Shown here: piece by piece, positions 25,177 through 33,020 of the stretch | Position numbering within the stretch: the first letter of the stretch is position 1 | Layout: each line of letters opens with the position of its first letter | NCBI RefSeq assembly: GCF_001412595.2 | Contig: NZ_CP012641.2 | Coordinates: forward strand, 62,001 to 126,000 | Reading direction: 5' to 3' | Length of the DNA stretch: 64,000 bases | Origin: Massilia sp. WG5 | Lineage (GTDB): Bacteria; Pseudomonadota; Gammaproteobacteria; Burkholderiales; Burkholderiaceae_D | Notes under the pieces: model-generated | What the model saw: only the letters and a program-made list of their open reading frames with translations | Told to the model about the DNA's origin: nothing | Database searches by the model: none | Translations under genes and position numbers: made by a program

Positions 25177-25494
25177 ATGATGAATAGTAAGCACTTTTCG
25201 AACAAGCAGGTCTCTACCTGCGAGATCGCGGGCGCCGTTGCGCTGTGCGCGATACATGACTTGCGGGTAAATCTGTTCCGCTTCGGTGGTTTTCCCCAGA
25301 TTACGGTTGAACAGGTGGAAGCAGGCTTCAACGTCAAGGTCAGCGTGGAGGACAAGCTCCCTTCGGAAGCAAGCTTCGTGTTAAGCCAGGAAGAAGGGAT
25401 AGCTGCCGCGAAGGCGTTTCAACGAAGCCAAAGCGGACACGATCCAGCAATCTTCGACCGGGTACAGGAAGCTTTGGCTCGTGTAATCGGCTGA
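25177..25494 (+). CDS. unknown protein, 105 residues
   Basis: Not recognised. Begins with two ATG codons 16 bp after the previous stop. Soluble, mixed alpha/beta, with FGGFPQITVEQVEAGFNVKVSVE in the middle and a helical end. It sits in a run of small same-direction genes of unknown function that lead to an AAA ATPase gene. Confidence 0.5.
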   Translation: MMNSKHFSNKQVSTCEIAGAVALCAIHDLRVNLFRFGGFPQITVEQVEAGFNVKVSVEDKLPSEASFVLSQEEGIAAAKAFQRSQSGHDPAIFDRVQEALARVIG

Positions 25495-25563
25495 TCTAGG
25501 AGAAGCAAATTCTGGCGCCCGCGCGGCGCACCGTTAAGGCCAGTTTGCCGATAAGAGACCAAA

Positions 25564-25941
25564 ATGGGACAAGCAAAACAGCGAGGCAGTCGGGAAGAGC
25601 GTGTTGCACAAGCCACGAGCAAAGATGACGCAGCGGCTCGTAATGTGTACATCGAAACCGTCTTCATTACCCATCTCGTTGAGGGTAAGGATGTGGCAGA
25701 GTACGACAGCGAAATCACTGACAAATTTGAGATGCAGGCAGGCTCCGCGAGTAACGTTCGGAATGCGCGCATGCAGGTTGGGCTCCGCAATAGCAAAGGG
25801 GAGATCTATCGGGAGGTGGGCATTACCGGGCTAAGTGAATTCCTCAGCTTCGTGCAGTACCTGCAGGATATCGGTCTTGTCGATGAGCTCGCGGCTGCGT
25901 CGGGGCCACGTGGGGGCTACGACGCGATCTTTGGCGCATGA
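25564..25941 (+). CDS. unknown protein with MGQAKQRG N terminus, 125 residues
   Basis: The N terminus MGQAKQRGSREERVAQA resembles a basic leader common in small proteins of unknown function in proteobacteria. The rest (YIETVFITHLVEGKDVAEYD and MQVGLRNSKGEIYREVG) looks like a small alpha/beta domain. No catalytic motif is visible. It is preceded by a 69-bp gap. Confidence 0.5.
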   Translation: MGQAKQRGSREERVAQATSKDDAAARNVYIETVFITHLVEGKDVAEYDSEITDKFEMQAGSASNVRNARMQVGLRNSKGEIYREVGITGLSEFLSFVQYLQDIGLVDELAAASGPRGGYDAIFGA

Positions 25942-26020
25942 GCTTCTGCACATCCGAGGTGTGGCGTCGACCCCGGCCACTTACGTGGAAGTAGGATCTC
26001 AGGAGGTCAAGGAAAAGGAC

Positions 26021-26239
26021 ATGAACATGAACGATGCGACCTGCTTGCTTTGTGATGGGCCGGCGAGGACGAAAGATACCGACCTAGGCCGCGAGATCGA
26101 AGCTGCAGAAAACAGGATGACGCCCGATTTTGAGTATCGATTAGCGCACCTCATAAAATTAGAGAAACAGGCACGCGCCGAATATGATGCCGTTCGTGAT
26201 GGCTGGCATGAGACGATTAGTGTGAAGCCCATACAGTGA
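26021..26239 (+). CDS. small CxxC protein, 72 residues
   Basis: Unknown. ATG 26021 is preceded by AGGAGG and AAAGGA, a rich ribosome-binding region. An N-terminal CLLCDGPA gives one CxxC pair. A helical segment EFRYLAH-like, charged and about 40 residues long, follows. A single CxxC could bind metal only as a dimer. Confidence 0.45.
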   Translation: MNMNDATCLLCDGPARTKDTDLGREIEAAENRMTPDFEYRLAHLIKLEKQARAEYDAVRDGWHETISVKPIQ

Positions 26240-26300
26240 GGGAAAAGCGCCGTGAGCGCCCGATCCCGGCCGGCAGCCGGTGAGTACTCGAAAGAACAGT

Positions 26301-26603
26301 ATGGCCACCACTGCAAGCAAGAAATTTGACATCCTGGACGTGAACTTGGCGATCCCCATGGGTGTTGCTATAGACGCTCACCTGGGAAACCTGCGAGCGT
26401 CCCTCAGCGACCATTTTGAGCTGAAGGCACTTGAGTCGACCCGCGAGAAGATGCTGCGAGCCCACATCATCTGCGTAGGTACTGAATTCCCCAGCATTGC
26501 CGAACTGGAGCAAGCCATCAGGCAACTCGCAGGCGTTGAAGATTTCCCTTGGCAGCGCTTTGGGGGCGTGCCCGTGTGTGAGACCGCGACCGTGCAGTTC
26601 TAA
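26301..26603 (+). CDS. unknown protein, 100 residues
   Basis: Not recognised. ATG 26301 is taken as the start; a GTG at 26280 would add seven residues. The sequence has KKFDILDVNLAIPMGVAID near the N terminus and a helical C terminus. It is the last small gene before the operator-like repeat and the AAA ATPase. Confidence 0.45.
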   Translation: MATTASKKFDILDVNLAIPMGVAIDAHLGNLRASLSDHFELKALESTREKMLRAHIICVGTEFPSIAELEQAIRQLAGVEDFPWQRFGGVPVCETATVQF

Positions 26604-26647
26604 CCAGCGGCAAACGCGCTAACTGGGAAAAGACTATCGAAATATAT

Positions 26648-26677
26648 GCAAGTATACGTAGTACGAGATATACTTGC
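26648..26677. promoter_or_regulatory. inverted repeat before the AAA ATPase gene
   Basis: GCAAGTATA (26648-26656) and TATACTTGC (26669-26677) are perfect 9-bp inverted arms separated by 12 bp, 28 bp before the ATG at 26705. The surroundings are AT-rich. This is a good candidate operator for a dimeric regulator, perhaps the winged-helix protein encoded at 27961. Confidence 0.55.
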
Positions 26678-26704
26678 TTATACATCCCTACAAAAAGGTA
26701 GTTT

Positions 26705-27880
26705 ATGGATCCCGTAAGAAATCCTTTTGCACCCGGAGCAGGTAGCCAGCCTCCCGAGCTGGCCGGGCGCGAAACCATCATCGAAGACGCGCGAATTGCC
26801 ATCGATCGGGCTCTGCTATGCAGACCCAGCCGTCCTCAAATGTTCCTTGGCCTGCGAGGCGTAGGAAAGACAGTGCTTCTGAACGCAGTTGAGACTATGG
26901 CCAGGGAGCGCGGCCATTTGACCTCCATTATCGAAGCGCCAGAGGATAAACCGCTGGGGGAGCTGTTGCTGCCGCGAGTACACCAGATACTGCGCAAGCT
27001 CTCGCTTACGGACAACGCGAAAGCCAAAGTGTATGACGCGATGCGTGCGCTAAAGTCGTTTGCATCGGTCTTCAAGTTCGAATACGGGGATCTTTCCGTA
27101 GCGGTGGATCCTGAGGTCGGTGTAGCCGATAGCGGAGACCTTGAGAACGACCTTCCAGAACTGTTCGTTCGGATTGGCGAGGCCGCCAAAGCTGCTGGAA
27201 AAGCATGGACACTGCTGATTGATGAAGTTCAATACCTCAAGCAGAAGGATCTGGCGGCGCTGATCGTGTCGCTGCACAAAATAAATCAGGCCCAGTTGCC
27301 CGTGCTGTTTTTCGGGGCCGGCCTCCCGCAAGTTGCGGCGCTCTCAGGTGACGCGAAGTCATACGCAGAACGGCTATTTCTTTACCCGGACGTCGGTGCG
27401 CTGCCGGAACATGACGCAAAGGCTGCAATCCGTCAACCCGTCAATGATGAAGGCGCCCTCATTGATGAAGAAGCCCTGAAGGAAATCTTTCAGAAAACGC
27501 GCGGCTATCCGTATTTCTTGCAGGAATGGGGCCACCAGTCTTGGAATCTGGCGAGTGGGAACGAGATTACACTTGAGGACGCCAAGAAAGCGGAAGCAAC
27601 CACACTGAAGCGTCTGGACGAAGGCTTCTTCAAGGTCCGATTTGATCGCCTAACACCGAAAGAACGTGAGTACGTGGTCGCGATGGCCAAACTAGGCAAT
27701 GGTCCCTATCGCTCCTCGGACGTCGCTGATGCGCTCGGCGAGACCGCACAAAGCCTGGGGCCGCGGCGTTCGCAGATCATCAGCAAAGGTATGATCTACA
27801 GTCCATCGCATGGCGACATCGCATTTACTGTACCCATGTTCAACGACTACCTGCTTCGCAATTTGGCCAACCTCGGTTGA
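26705..27880 (+). CDS. AAA ATPase (Orc1/AAA_16-like)
   Basis: A 391-residue STAND/Orc-type ATPase. Walker A is GLRGVGKT (about residues 49-56), Walker B is WTLLIDEVQ (about 163-171), and a sensor-like FFGAGLPQV follows. Early residues NPFAPGAGSQPPELAGRE form the N-terminal cap usual in this group. The C-terminal third has a winged-helix look (KEREYVVAMAKLGNGPYRSSDVADALG). Such ATPases drive nucleases or transposition in many defence and mobile systems. No transposase partner is present, while nuclease-like genes follow at 28233 and 28716. The specific role is unknown. Confidence 0.75.
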   Translation: MDPVRNPFAPGAGSQPPELAGRETIIEDARIAIDRALLCRPSRPQMFLGLRGVGKTVLLNAVETMARERGHLTSIIEAPEDKPLGELLLPRVHQILRKLSLTDNAKAKVYDAMRALKSFASVFKFEYGDLSVAVDPEVGVADSGDLENDLPELFVRIGEAAKAAGKAWTLLIDEVQYLKQKDLAALIVSLHKINQAQLPVLFFGAGLPQVAALSGDAKSYAERLFLYPDVGALPEHDAKAAIRQPVNDEGALIDEEALKEIFQKTRGYPYFLQEWGHQSWNLASGNEITLEDAKKAEATTLKRLDEGFFKVRFDRLTPKEREYVVAMAKLGNGPYRSSDVADALGETAQSLGPRRSQIISKGMIYSPSHGDIAFTVPMFNDYLLRNLANLG

Positions 27881-27960
27881 AGAGTCGCTCGACATTCTTG
27901 ATGAGGTTGCGTCCTCATCGGGAAGGGAAAGCGTGATGCGTCACGCAAAGGAAAACAACA

Positions 27961-28221
27961 ATGCTTAGATCAATGCAGACAACTGAACCGTTACAAGCAT
28001 GGACACAAGTGCATCGCCATCTGGTTACCTATGTCCGCGGTGATCGCTTACCTGGAGAGTACATTCACGAAAAATTGGCAATGTACTGCAGAGGCATGGG
28101 GACCGTACGGGACACAATTAAATGGGCAGTAGACAACGGGTTATTGGTTGCTCACCATGAAGATATTCCTACCAACTATTCCCTAACTGAGCGTGGTCGC
28201 GATTGGTCTTCGAACTCCTAG
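27961..28221 (+). CDS. small winged-helix-like protein, 86 residues
   Basis: Unknown. The pattern EYIHEKLAMYCRGMGTVRDTIKWAVDNGLL, then YSLTERGRDW, resembles a small winged helix in which the last part is the wing. It could be a regulator of the cluster. It lies 80 bp after the ATPase gene and 11 bp before the HNH gene. Confidence 0.5.
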   Translation: MLRSMQTTEPLQAWTQVHRHLVTYVRGDRLPGEYIHEKLAMYCRGMGTVRDTIKWAVDNGLLVAHHEDIPTNYSLTERGRDWSSNS

Positions 28222-28232
28222 GAAATGCGTCG

Positions 28233-28634
28233 ATGACAGTGCCCAGCACAGCCTTACTCTCTGACCATAAGGCCAGTTACGACCTAGTTGTTCGCACCGC
28301 GCGTACCTGGAAAATTTCGCGCGCCCTCGCGGAGCAGGTGATCGCTCGCGACATAGCTTGCATTTACTGCAGACTTGTCTTCTCAGTACCTTTTACAAGT
28401 AGGGCCACATGTCCTTCGTGGGAGCACATCGTGAATGATCTGGATTTGATCACTCTGGACAACGTCGCCTTATGTTGTGGCAGCTGCAATTCGAGCAAAA
28501 GGAATAAGTCGCTTCGGGAGTGGCTTCAGTCCGACTACTGCCTGAGATTGGGCATTACCGAACAATCGATTGCGGCGGTGGCGAAGTCTGCGCTGGCAAG
28601 TAACTTGTGCCCAGCACCGCTGAGCTTAGGATAA
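28233..28634 (+). CDS. HNH endonuclease-like protein, 133 residues
   Basis: A compact HNH protein. The zinc-binding CIYC (about residues 46-49) and CGSC pairs flank the catalytic core SWEHIVND (the His that starts the HNH motif), followed by LDNVALCCGSCNSSKRNK with the middle Asn. The N-terminal helical part may bind DNA. HNH proteins of this size nick or cut DNA in phage defence or intron homing. The target here is unknown. The ATG used lies 11 bp after the preceding stop. Confidence 0.75.
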   Translation: MTVPSTALLSDHKASYDLVVRTARTWKISRALAEQVIARDIACIYCRLVFSVPFTSRATCPSWEHIVNDLDLITLDNVALCCGSCNSSKRNKSLREWLQSDYCLRLGITEQSIAAVAKSALASNLCPAPLSLG

Positions 28635-28715
28635 CAAGATGCCGGCTCAAGCGGGCCACCGAGGAAAACTAGCGCCAGACCATCGCAGCGATAACAAAGG
28701 GAGATCATACGAGAG

Positions 28716-29468
28716 ATGAGCAGATCAGAGGACACCATCACAACGGCAGAGTTGCGGCAAGCGACCGCCGGCGGCGACTCCTATATACGAACCAAGAACA
28801 ATATAGTGGTTGGACTGGCCTTACGGCCAGATCTCAACCCCGCAGCCCCTAGTGTCGTGCTGGTCGGCAAAGGGCCGCGGATCGTGGAAACAGCGGCACT
28901 GTTCTACAAACAAAGACAGGCAGTGCCCACGTTCCTCAAGGAGGGCATTAACAAGTGGCGTTTCGTTGGCCGGTACCGTGCCGCCCGCTTGAGCAGGACG
29001 GCACGCGATATCGCAACGCACGGGGCAAGCCGCCCACTTGGTAGCGTAACTGCGGTGCTTTTCCTAGAGCAGGAGGCCGAGCCGGAAGTCACCGTGCAAG
29101 GGGGATGCTATGGCGATGCCGAAAGTCGCAAGCAGACCGAAGAGGCGGCGATCCGCTTCGTCCGGGCCGAGTTGCGCCGACGCGGCTTTACAGTAGTCGA
29201 CCGGCAACGTGATAACTGCGGTTACGATCTGCTTGCCACCTCACTGCAAGGTCGCCTGCTTGTCGAGGTGAAGGGAACCACATCGATGGCGCCGCGGTTC
29301 GTCATTAGCCGCAACGAATACCGGTGCAGCCTGATCGAACCGGACTGGCGCTTGTTCGTTGTTACCAGTGCGCGTAACGCGCCCTGTCTGCATGAATATG
29401 ACGCCGATGCGATGGCCGCAGCGTTCGCGCTCGATCCACTCGCTTGGGAGGCGACGCCGACGCCTTGA
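28716..29468 (+). CDS. DUF3883-like nuclease with an N-terminal recognition-type domain
   Basis: The 250-residue protein ends in a PD-(D/E)XK-like fold of the DUF3883 type. The core is CGYDLLATS, then RLLVEVKGTTS, with Asp and the E-x-K pair at about residues 169-188. The N-terminal half (VVLVGKGPRIVETAALF, then FLKEGINKWRFVGRYRAARL) resembles modules joined to DUF3883 in restriction-like proteins, thought to read modified DNA. That match is from memory of the pattern. The gene ends the rightward block and converges on the CBASS operon, whose last stop lies 57 bp away. Confidence 0.65.
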   Translation: MSRSEDTITTAELRQATAGGDSYIRTKNNIVVGLALRPDLNPAAPSVVLVGKGPRIVETAALFYKQRQAVPTFLKEGINKWRFVGRYRAARLSRTARDIATHGASRPLGSVTAVLFLEQEAEPEVTVQGGCYGDAESRKQTEEAAIRFVRAELRRRGFTVVDRQRDNCGYDLLATSLQGRLLVEVKGTTSMAPRFVISRNEYRCSLIEPDWRLFVVTSARNAPCLHEYDADAMAAAFALDPLAWEATPTP

Positions 29469-29525
29469 ATATTGCTCGGGTTCGCCGTCGCGCGCGTCGG
29501 CACTGGCCGAAGTGATAGGGCCTCT

Positions 29526-30026
29526 CTATAGGGTTAACCGCAGCAACGTGCTAGTAGCGTTCGCGATTCGTAGCTCCTGACCATTATCCACCCAGACTCT
29601 GAACGCATTTGGCAATGGCTGAGTGCCTACGATTACGAAGATAATTCCAGAGAGTGCAGGCCTGGCCGCGATTGCATAATCGCGAGCGAGATGTCGGTCC
29701 TCTTCTGAAGGAGACGGGTGAGCCTCAGGATGCGTGTGCCAAATGCCGACACAGTGTAGGCCCAGCTTGAAGAACTCGACGCGCTCTGCGTAGGCAACCT
29801 TTGGGTCAAACTGGACCCGTCCTCTACTAGCGCGTCGCGGTTTCAACAGGGTCGCACGTTCGACAAGGACCGATGAGCTGGTGAGGTCGCGAGTGTAGAG
29901 CTGGCCAACGGCTTCGCAAGACGCAAATTTGGTCTGAGCGTTTGCGCACATCACTGAGGTCGCTGCTGGAGTAAACTCCAGACTCCACTGTGCGCCTTCA
30001 AGTTGAAACCTCATGGGTTCATACAT
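29526..30026 (-). CDS. cap3: Cap3-type JAB deconjugating peptidase (CBASS)
   Basis: A 166-residue JAB/MPN metalloprotease. The zinc site is complete: H97-T-H99 in GIWHTHPEAHPSPSEED with D110, and a distant Glu at about residue 38. In type II CBASS, Cap3 removes the nucleotidyltransferase from its conjugated targets and so tunes the ubiquitin-like priming by Cap2. The start ATG overlaps the Cap2 stop by 8 bp, so the two are coupled. It is the last gene of the operon. Confidence 0.88.
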   Translation of the reverse strand: MYEPMRFQLEGAQWSLEFTPAATSVMCANAQTKFASCEAVGQLYTRDLTSSSVLVERATLLKPRRASRGRVQFDPKVAYAERVEFFKLGLHCVGIWHTHPEAHPSPSEEDRHLARDYAIAARPALSGIIFVIVGTQPLPNAFRVWVDNGQELRIANATSTLLRLTL

Positions 30027-31803
30027 CCTGGAGCACGTCCGTAAGCAGTCGTGTCAGCATTACCCCGCCGCGAGGACCACCTTGGCTAGGAACGATAGCT
30101 TTGGTCGTAATAGGAACGCCGAGCGAATCAAAGAATGCTTGAGAGCGAACTAAACTCCAGACCGTCGACTTGGCTAGACCGTTGTCTAAAACGTCCAGAA
30201 TGCGCTCTGCCGAGAAGCCGGCTGCTTGCAGGATGTCTGCGCTTCCATAGGGATGAAAACCTTCGCTGCAGGCAGGCAGATTTATACGCATCTGCGCTGC
30301 AGAGTAATCTGCGACGTTGACCCGGGCAACTGCTGGGTCACTAGGTGGCCAAGGTTCACTCGTCTCTGTCGCAACGACATGAGTCGCCGCACAGTGAGGC
30401 TCGACCCAAGCATGAATGACAGGGATATCGCCGAGAAGGGCTGTACGCACATGAGCCAGAAAGATACGCACCGACGACTCAGCAGTCACGTCGATGACTA
30501 GGTCATATTTGTTTGGCGTGCAATTCTCTGCACACCAAGCGCGCGCGTCTCCAGGATACCCTCGCACCTCGACTCCAGGTATCTCTTTCTTGATGCGTGC
30601 TGCCATCGCTACAGCCTTACCCTTGAGGATAGACGATATCCCAAGCAGATGACGAGACACGTTTTCAGGCCCGAAAACCTGCGAGTCGACGATGTCGATT
30701 GTGCCAATCCCAGCGCGCGCCAGCACATCGATAACGGAGCTGCCAAGAGAGCCCGTGCCGAGCACAAGAACTCGCTTTCCCTGACGTTTGTTGAACGTTG
30801 ACGTGGAATAGTCCCGTGTCAGCGACCAGGTCGGGTCGACCCGCATAAGTTTGATAGGAGCTGCGTGCGGGAGGGTCACCAACGAGACTACGGACGGCGC
30901 AATCTGATAGCCGTACAGCTCGTTGCCATGGCATAGCACGACAAGCAGCGGCCTAGTCCCGACCGCAATTTTTTCGCCCTTCGAACGTTTTGGGGTGTCT
31001 TCTGAGTCAGCTACCCATCCTTTGTCGGACAGCCACTCTGCAATCGAATGCTGTGATGCTGTGACGGCGCGTACTAGCTGTTCCAAGGCGAGAAAGCTCT
31101 GCGGCCAAGTGAGCGGGCTCCAGCGAAATTCCTCTGGAACCCGAACAAACACCGCGCTACCTTTGACGAGGGTTCCAGAGCTGAAGCCATGTTGGTTCGC
31201 TAGTTCGACGGGGTCTGCAGAGCCCAGCGTCACAACCTGAGTTTGAATACGCCGGTCACGACTACCTTTTGGAATAAATGCGGCGATTTCGCCTTCGGCC
31301 CAGCCGTCGACCTCGGCCATACTCACCAACGTTGTACGCGGACGAGGTCGTCCTCGCGGCGACTTTTGTCTTTGGTCGCAGAACCGATTCCAGTACGACA
31401 GGCGTTCAGAATGCAGCTCCTTTTCTCGCCACTCTACGTTCGACGAGCGCTGAAGAAGTTCGGTCTTGAACCGGCTGATTGCCCGGATAACGGCTGCTAC
31501 CGGCTGCTCAAAGTCTACTGGCTGGCATTCCTCATCGAGACAAACTCGCCCGTCCTCTTCAACATGCGGTAACTGCAAGCATAGCTCGGCCGCTACGTAA
31601 AGTTCACAAGGCACCGCCGGGAAGAGTGCGCCTATACGCAGGCGAGCACGTTCGACAGGGTAACCCTGCTCGTGCAGCTCCAGCTCCCACTCAAGCGTCT
31701 TCGAAGTGCTACTACGCTTGAGCTTTGTCGCGAACGAGCTTGCGGGACCGTCGAGCCATGACTCGACGGCGTGCACCGCATCAGGAAAACGAAAGACCGA
31801 CAT
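30019..31803 (-). CDS. cap2: Cap2-type E1-E2 ubiquitin-like conjugation enzyme (CBASS)
   Basis: A 594-residue E2-E1 fusion. The N-terminal E2 domain has its likely catalytic Cys in DGRVCLDE (C88). A linker region follows, then a ThiF-type adenylation domain with VLVLGTGSLGSSV (about residues 345-357) and DSQVFGPENVSRH. The candidate E1 Cys is C512 in LPACSEGF. In CBASS, Cap2 joins the C-terminal Gly of the CD-NTase to cell proteins, which primes it. The CD-NTase just upstream ends in Gly, as required. Spacing to it is 6 bp. This and Cap3 define the long form of type II CBASS. Confidence 0.9.
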   Translation of the reverse strand: MSVFRFPDAVHAVESWLDGPASSFATKLKRSSTSKTLEWELELHEQGYPVERARLRIGALFPAVPCELYVAAELCLQLPHVEEDGRVCLDEECQPVDFEQPVAAVIRAISRFKTELLQRSSNVEWREKELHSERLSYWNRFCDQRQKSPRGRPRPRTTLVSMAEVDGWAEGEIAAFIPKGSRDRRIQTQVVTLGSADPVELANQHGFSSGTLVKGSAVFVRVPEEFRWSPLTWPQSFLALEQLVRAVTASQHSIAEWLSDKGWVADSEDTPKRSKGEKIAVGTRPLLVVLCHGNELYGYQIAPSVVSLVTLPHAAPIKLMRVDPTWSLTRDYSTSTFNKRQGKRVLVLGTGSLGSSVIDVLARAGIGTIDIVDSQVFGPENVSRHLLGISSILKGKAVAMAARIKKEIPGVEVRGYPGDARAWCAENCTPNKYDLVIDVTAESSVRIFLAHVRTALLGDIPVIHAWVEPHCAATHVVATETSEPWPPSDPAVARVNVADYSAAQMRINLPACSEGFHPYGSADILQAAGFSAERILDVLDNGLAKSTVWSLVRSQAFFDSLGVPITTKAIVPSQGGPRGGVMLTRLLTDVLQDV

Positions 31804-31809
31804 TCAGAT

Positions 31810-33012
31810 TTAGCCCAGCGTATCCGACGAACCAGGTTTGATAGGTGCCGACGGGTTCAGCGGTCCGGCACTGGCAAGCAGTCCGTCCAGGACGTTAGCC
31901 CTAGGCCAGCTGGCCTTCCATGCTTCGACGCCCACATTGCCAAAGACTTCGCGAATGTCCGCTTCAGGCGCGGTTTTGGCACCGTTGTGAAGCAGTTTAT
32001 CGAGGTCGCCTTCAAGTCGGGCGTGCCAGCGCTTGAACTCGGCAGCTCGAGCACCTTCATCGCTATTCCAGCGGTCTGCGAAATTCTCGAACGGGAGCTT
32101 CGGGTTAGGTATCAGGTACTTGACACCGTTGTGCCCAATATATTTAGGCATCATCTCGACAAGCTTGAGCACGACTTCAAGCGGCGAACGGAAGCCCGCT
32201 CGCTGCGTGCGGATGAGTTCTTCGTACGCGCGTGTCACTAAGGTGACGATGATGATTGAGATGGGTTGGGCTACTTTGCGCTTTTCGTCGGCGAACCAGT
32301 ACATGTTGTCTCGGTGGAGCTTCATCAGCTGGACTGTCCGGCGCAGGATGTCGTCGAGGCCCACAGGTTCGTCCGGCAGAGGTTCGACGTTCGAGCGTGC
32401 TACTACGCCTTCGCTTTTTTGAAGTGGTGTCGCGAAGATAAACCGCTCATCTGCATGGTTGCAGAACCACTCAGCGAATTCGCCCGGGTTCGTAGGCGCC
32501 CAGTAGGTTTCAGGGTCACGCACGCGCAAGGTGCCGCCGGCGTAGCTGGTGCCTCGAACTGCAGGAGTTACGTCGAAGTAGAAGGGTTTTCCTGGATAGC
32601 CCAGACGCCAGCAGCGGCGCTTTTCTTCACGCTTACCCGTAACCTCTTCATTACCATCCAGTGCTTCGCCAAACTTATGAAACATCGTTTCTGGTGGCAG
32701 TGCGTCGTATCCTGGGCCAGCCAGCTCGACGAAGATGTCGATATCAAAGTTGACTGGGTGCCGCGGACTGATGGTGGTCTGCGTACGCATGGAACCTTGC
32801 GGCGAGACGATAACGTCATGGCGCGGCAAGCTCAGTTTTTCAGCGATGGAATCACCGAGAATTTCGTACTCTCGTTCAGCGACTGCCTTATCTGCTGCAT
32901 TGAGTTCAAGTCGGCGCAATAGCGAGCTGATGAGTTGCTCCCACTGCTGCTCTTCTTGGCGCGCGATGAGCGAATCGACGATTCTCTTCGACAAAGTTTG
33001 AGATGTTGTCAT
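31810..33012 (-). CDS. CD-NTase cyclic oligonucleotide synthase (CBASS)
   Basis: A 400-residue cGAS/DncV-like nucleotidyltransferase that would make a cyclic nucleotide after phage infection. The active site has GS at residues 73-74 in PQGSMRTQT, the metal-binding D90 and D92 in FDIDIF, and the third Asp D147 in FDVTP. The clade, and so the product, cannot be read safely by eye. Pairing with an HNH-SAVED effector suggests a cyclic dinucleotide such as 3',2'-cGAMP, or a trinucleotide. The C terminus ends GSSDTLG, with a final Gly fit for Cap2 conjugation. It lies 8 bp after the effector gene. Confidence 0.9.
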   Translation of the reverse strand: MTTSQTLSKRIVDSLIARQEEQQWEQLISSLLRRLELNAADKAVAEREYEILGDSIAEKLSLPRHDVIVSPQGSMRTQTTISPRHPVNFDIDIFVELAGPGYDALPPETMFHKFGEALDGNEEVTGKREEKRRCWRLGYPGKPFYFDVTPAVRGTSYAGGTLRVRDPETYWAPTNPGEFAEWFCNHADERFIFATPLQKSEGVVARSNVEPLPDEPVGLDDILRRTVQLMKLHRDNMYWFADEKRKVAQPISIIIVTLVTRAYEELIRTQRAGFRSPLEVVLKLVEMMPKYIGHNGVKYLIPNPKLPFENFADRWNSDEGARAAEFKRWHARLEGDLDKLLHNGAKTAPEADIREVFGNVGVEAWKASWPRANVLDGLLASAGPLNPSAPIKPGSSDTLG

Positions 33013-33020
33013 GATAGCTT

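Noticed and set aside
26705..27880. The AAA ATPase as a TnsC/TniB transposition regulator for the TniQ-like gene
   Set aside because: The genes lie 7 kb apart with CBASS between them, no TnsA/B is present, and the ATPase resembles Orc1-type rather than TniB-type proteins.
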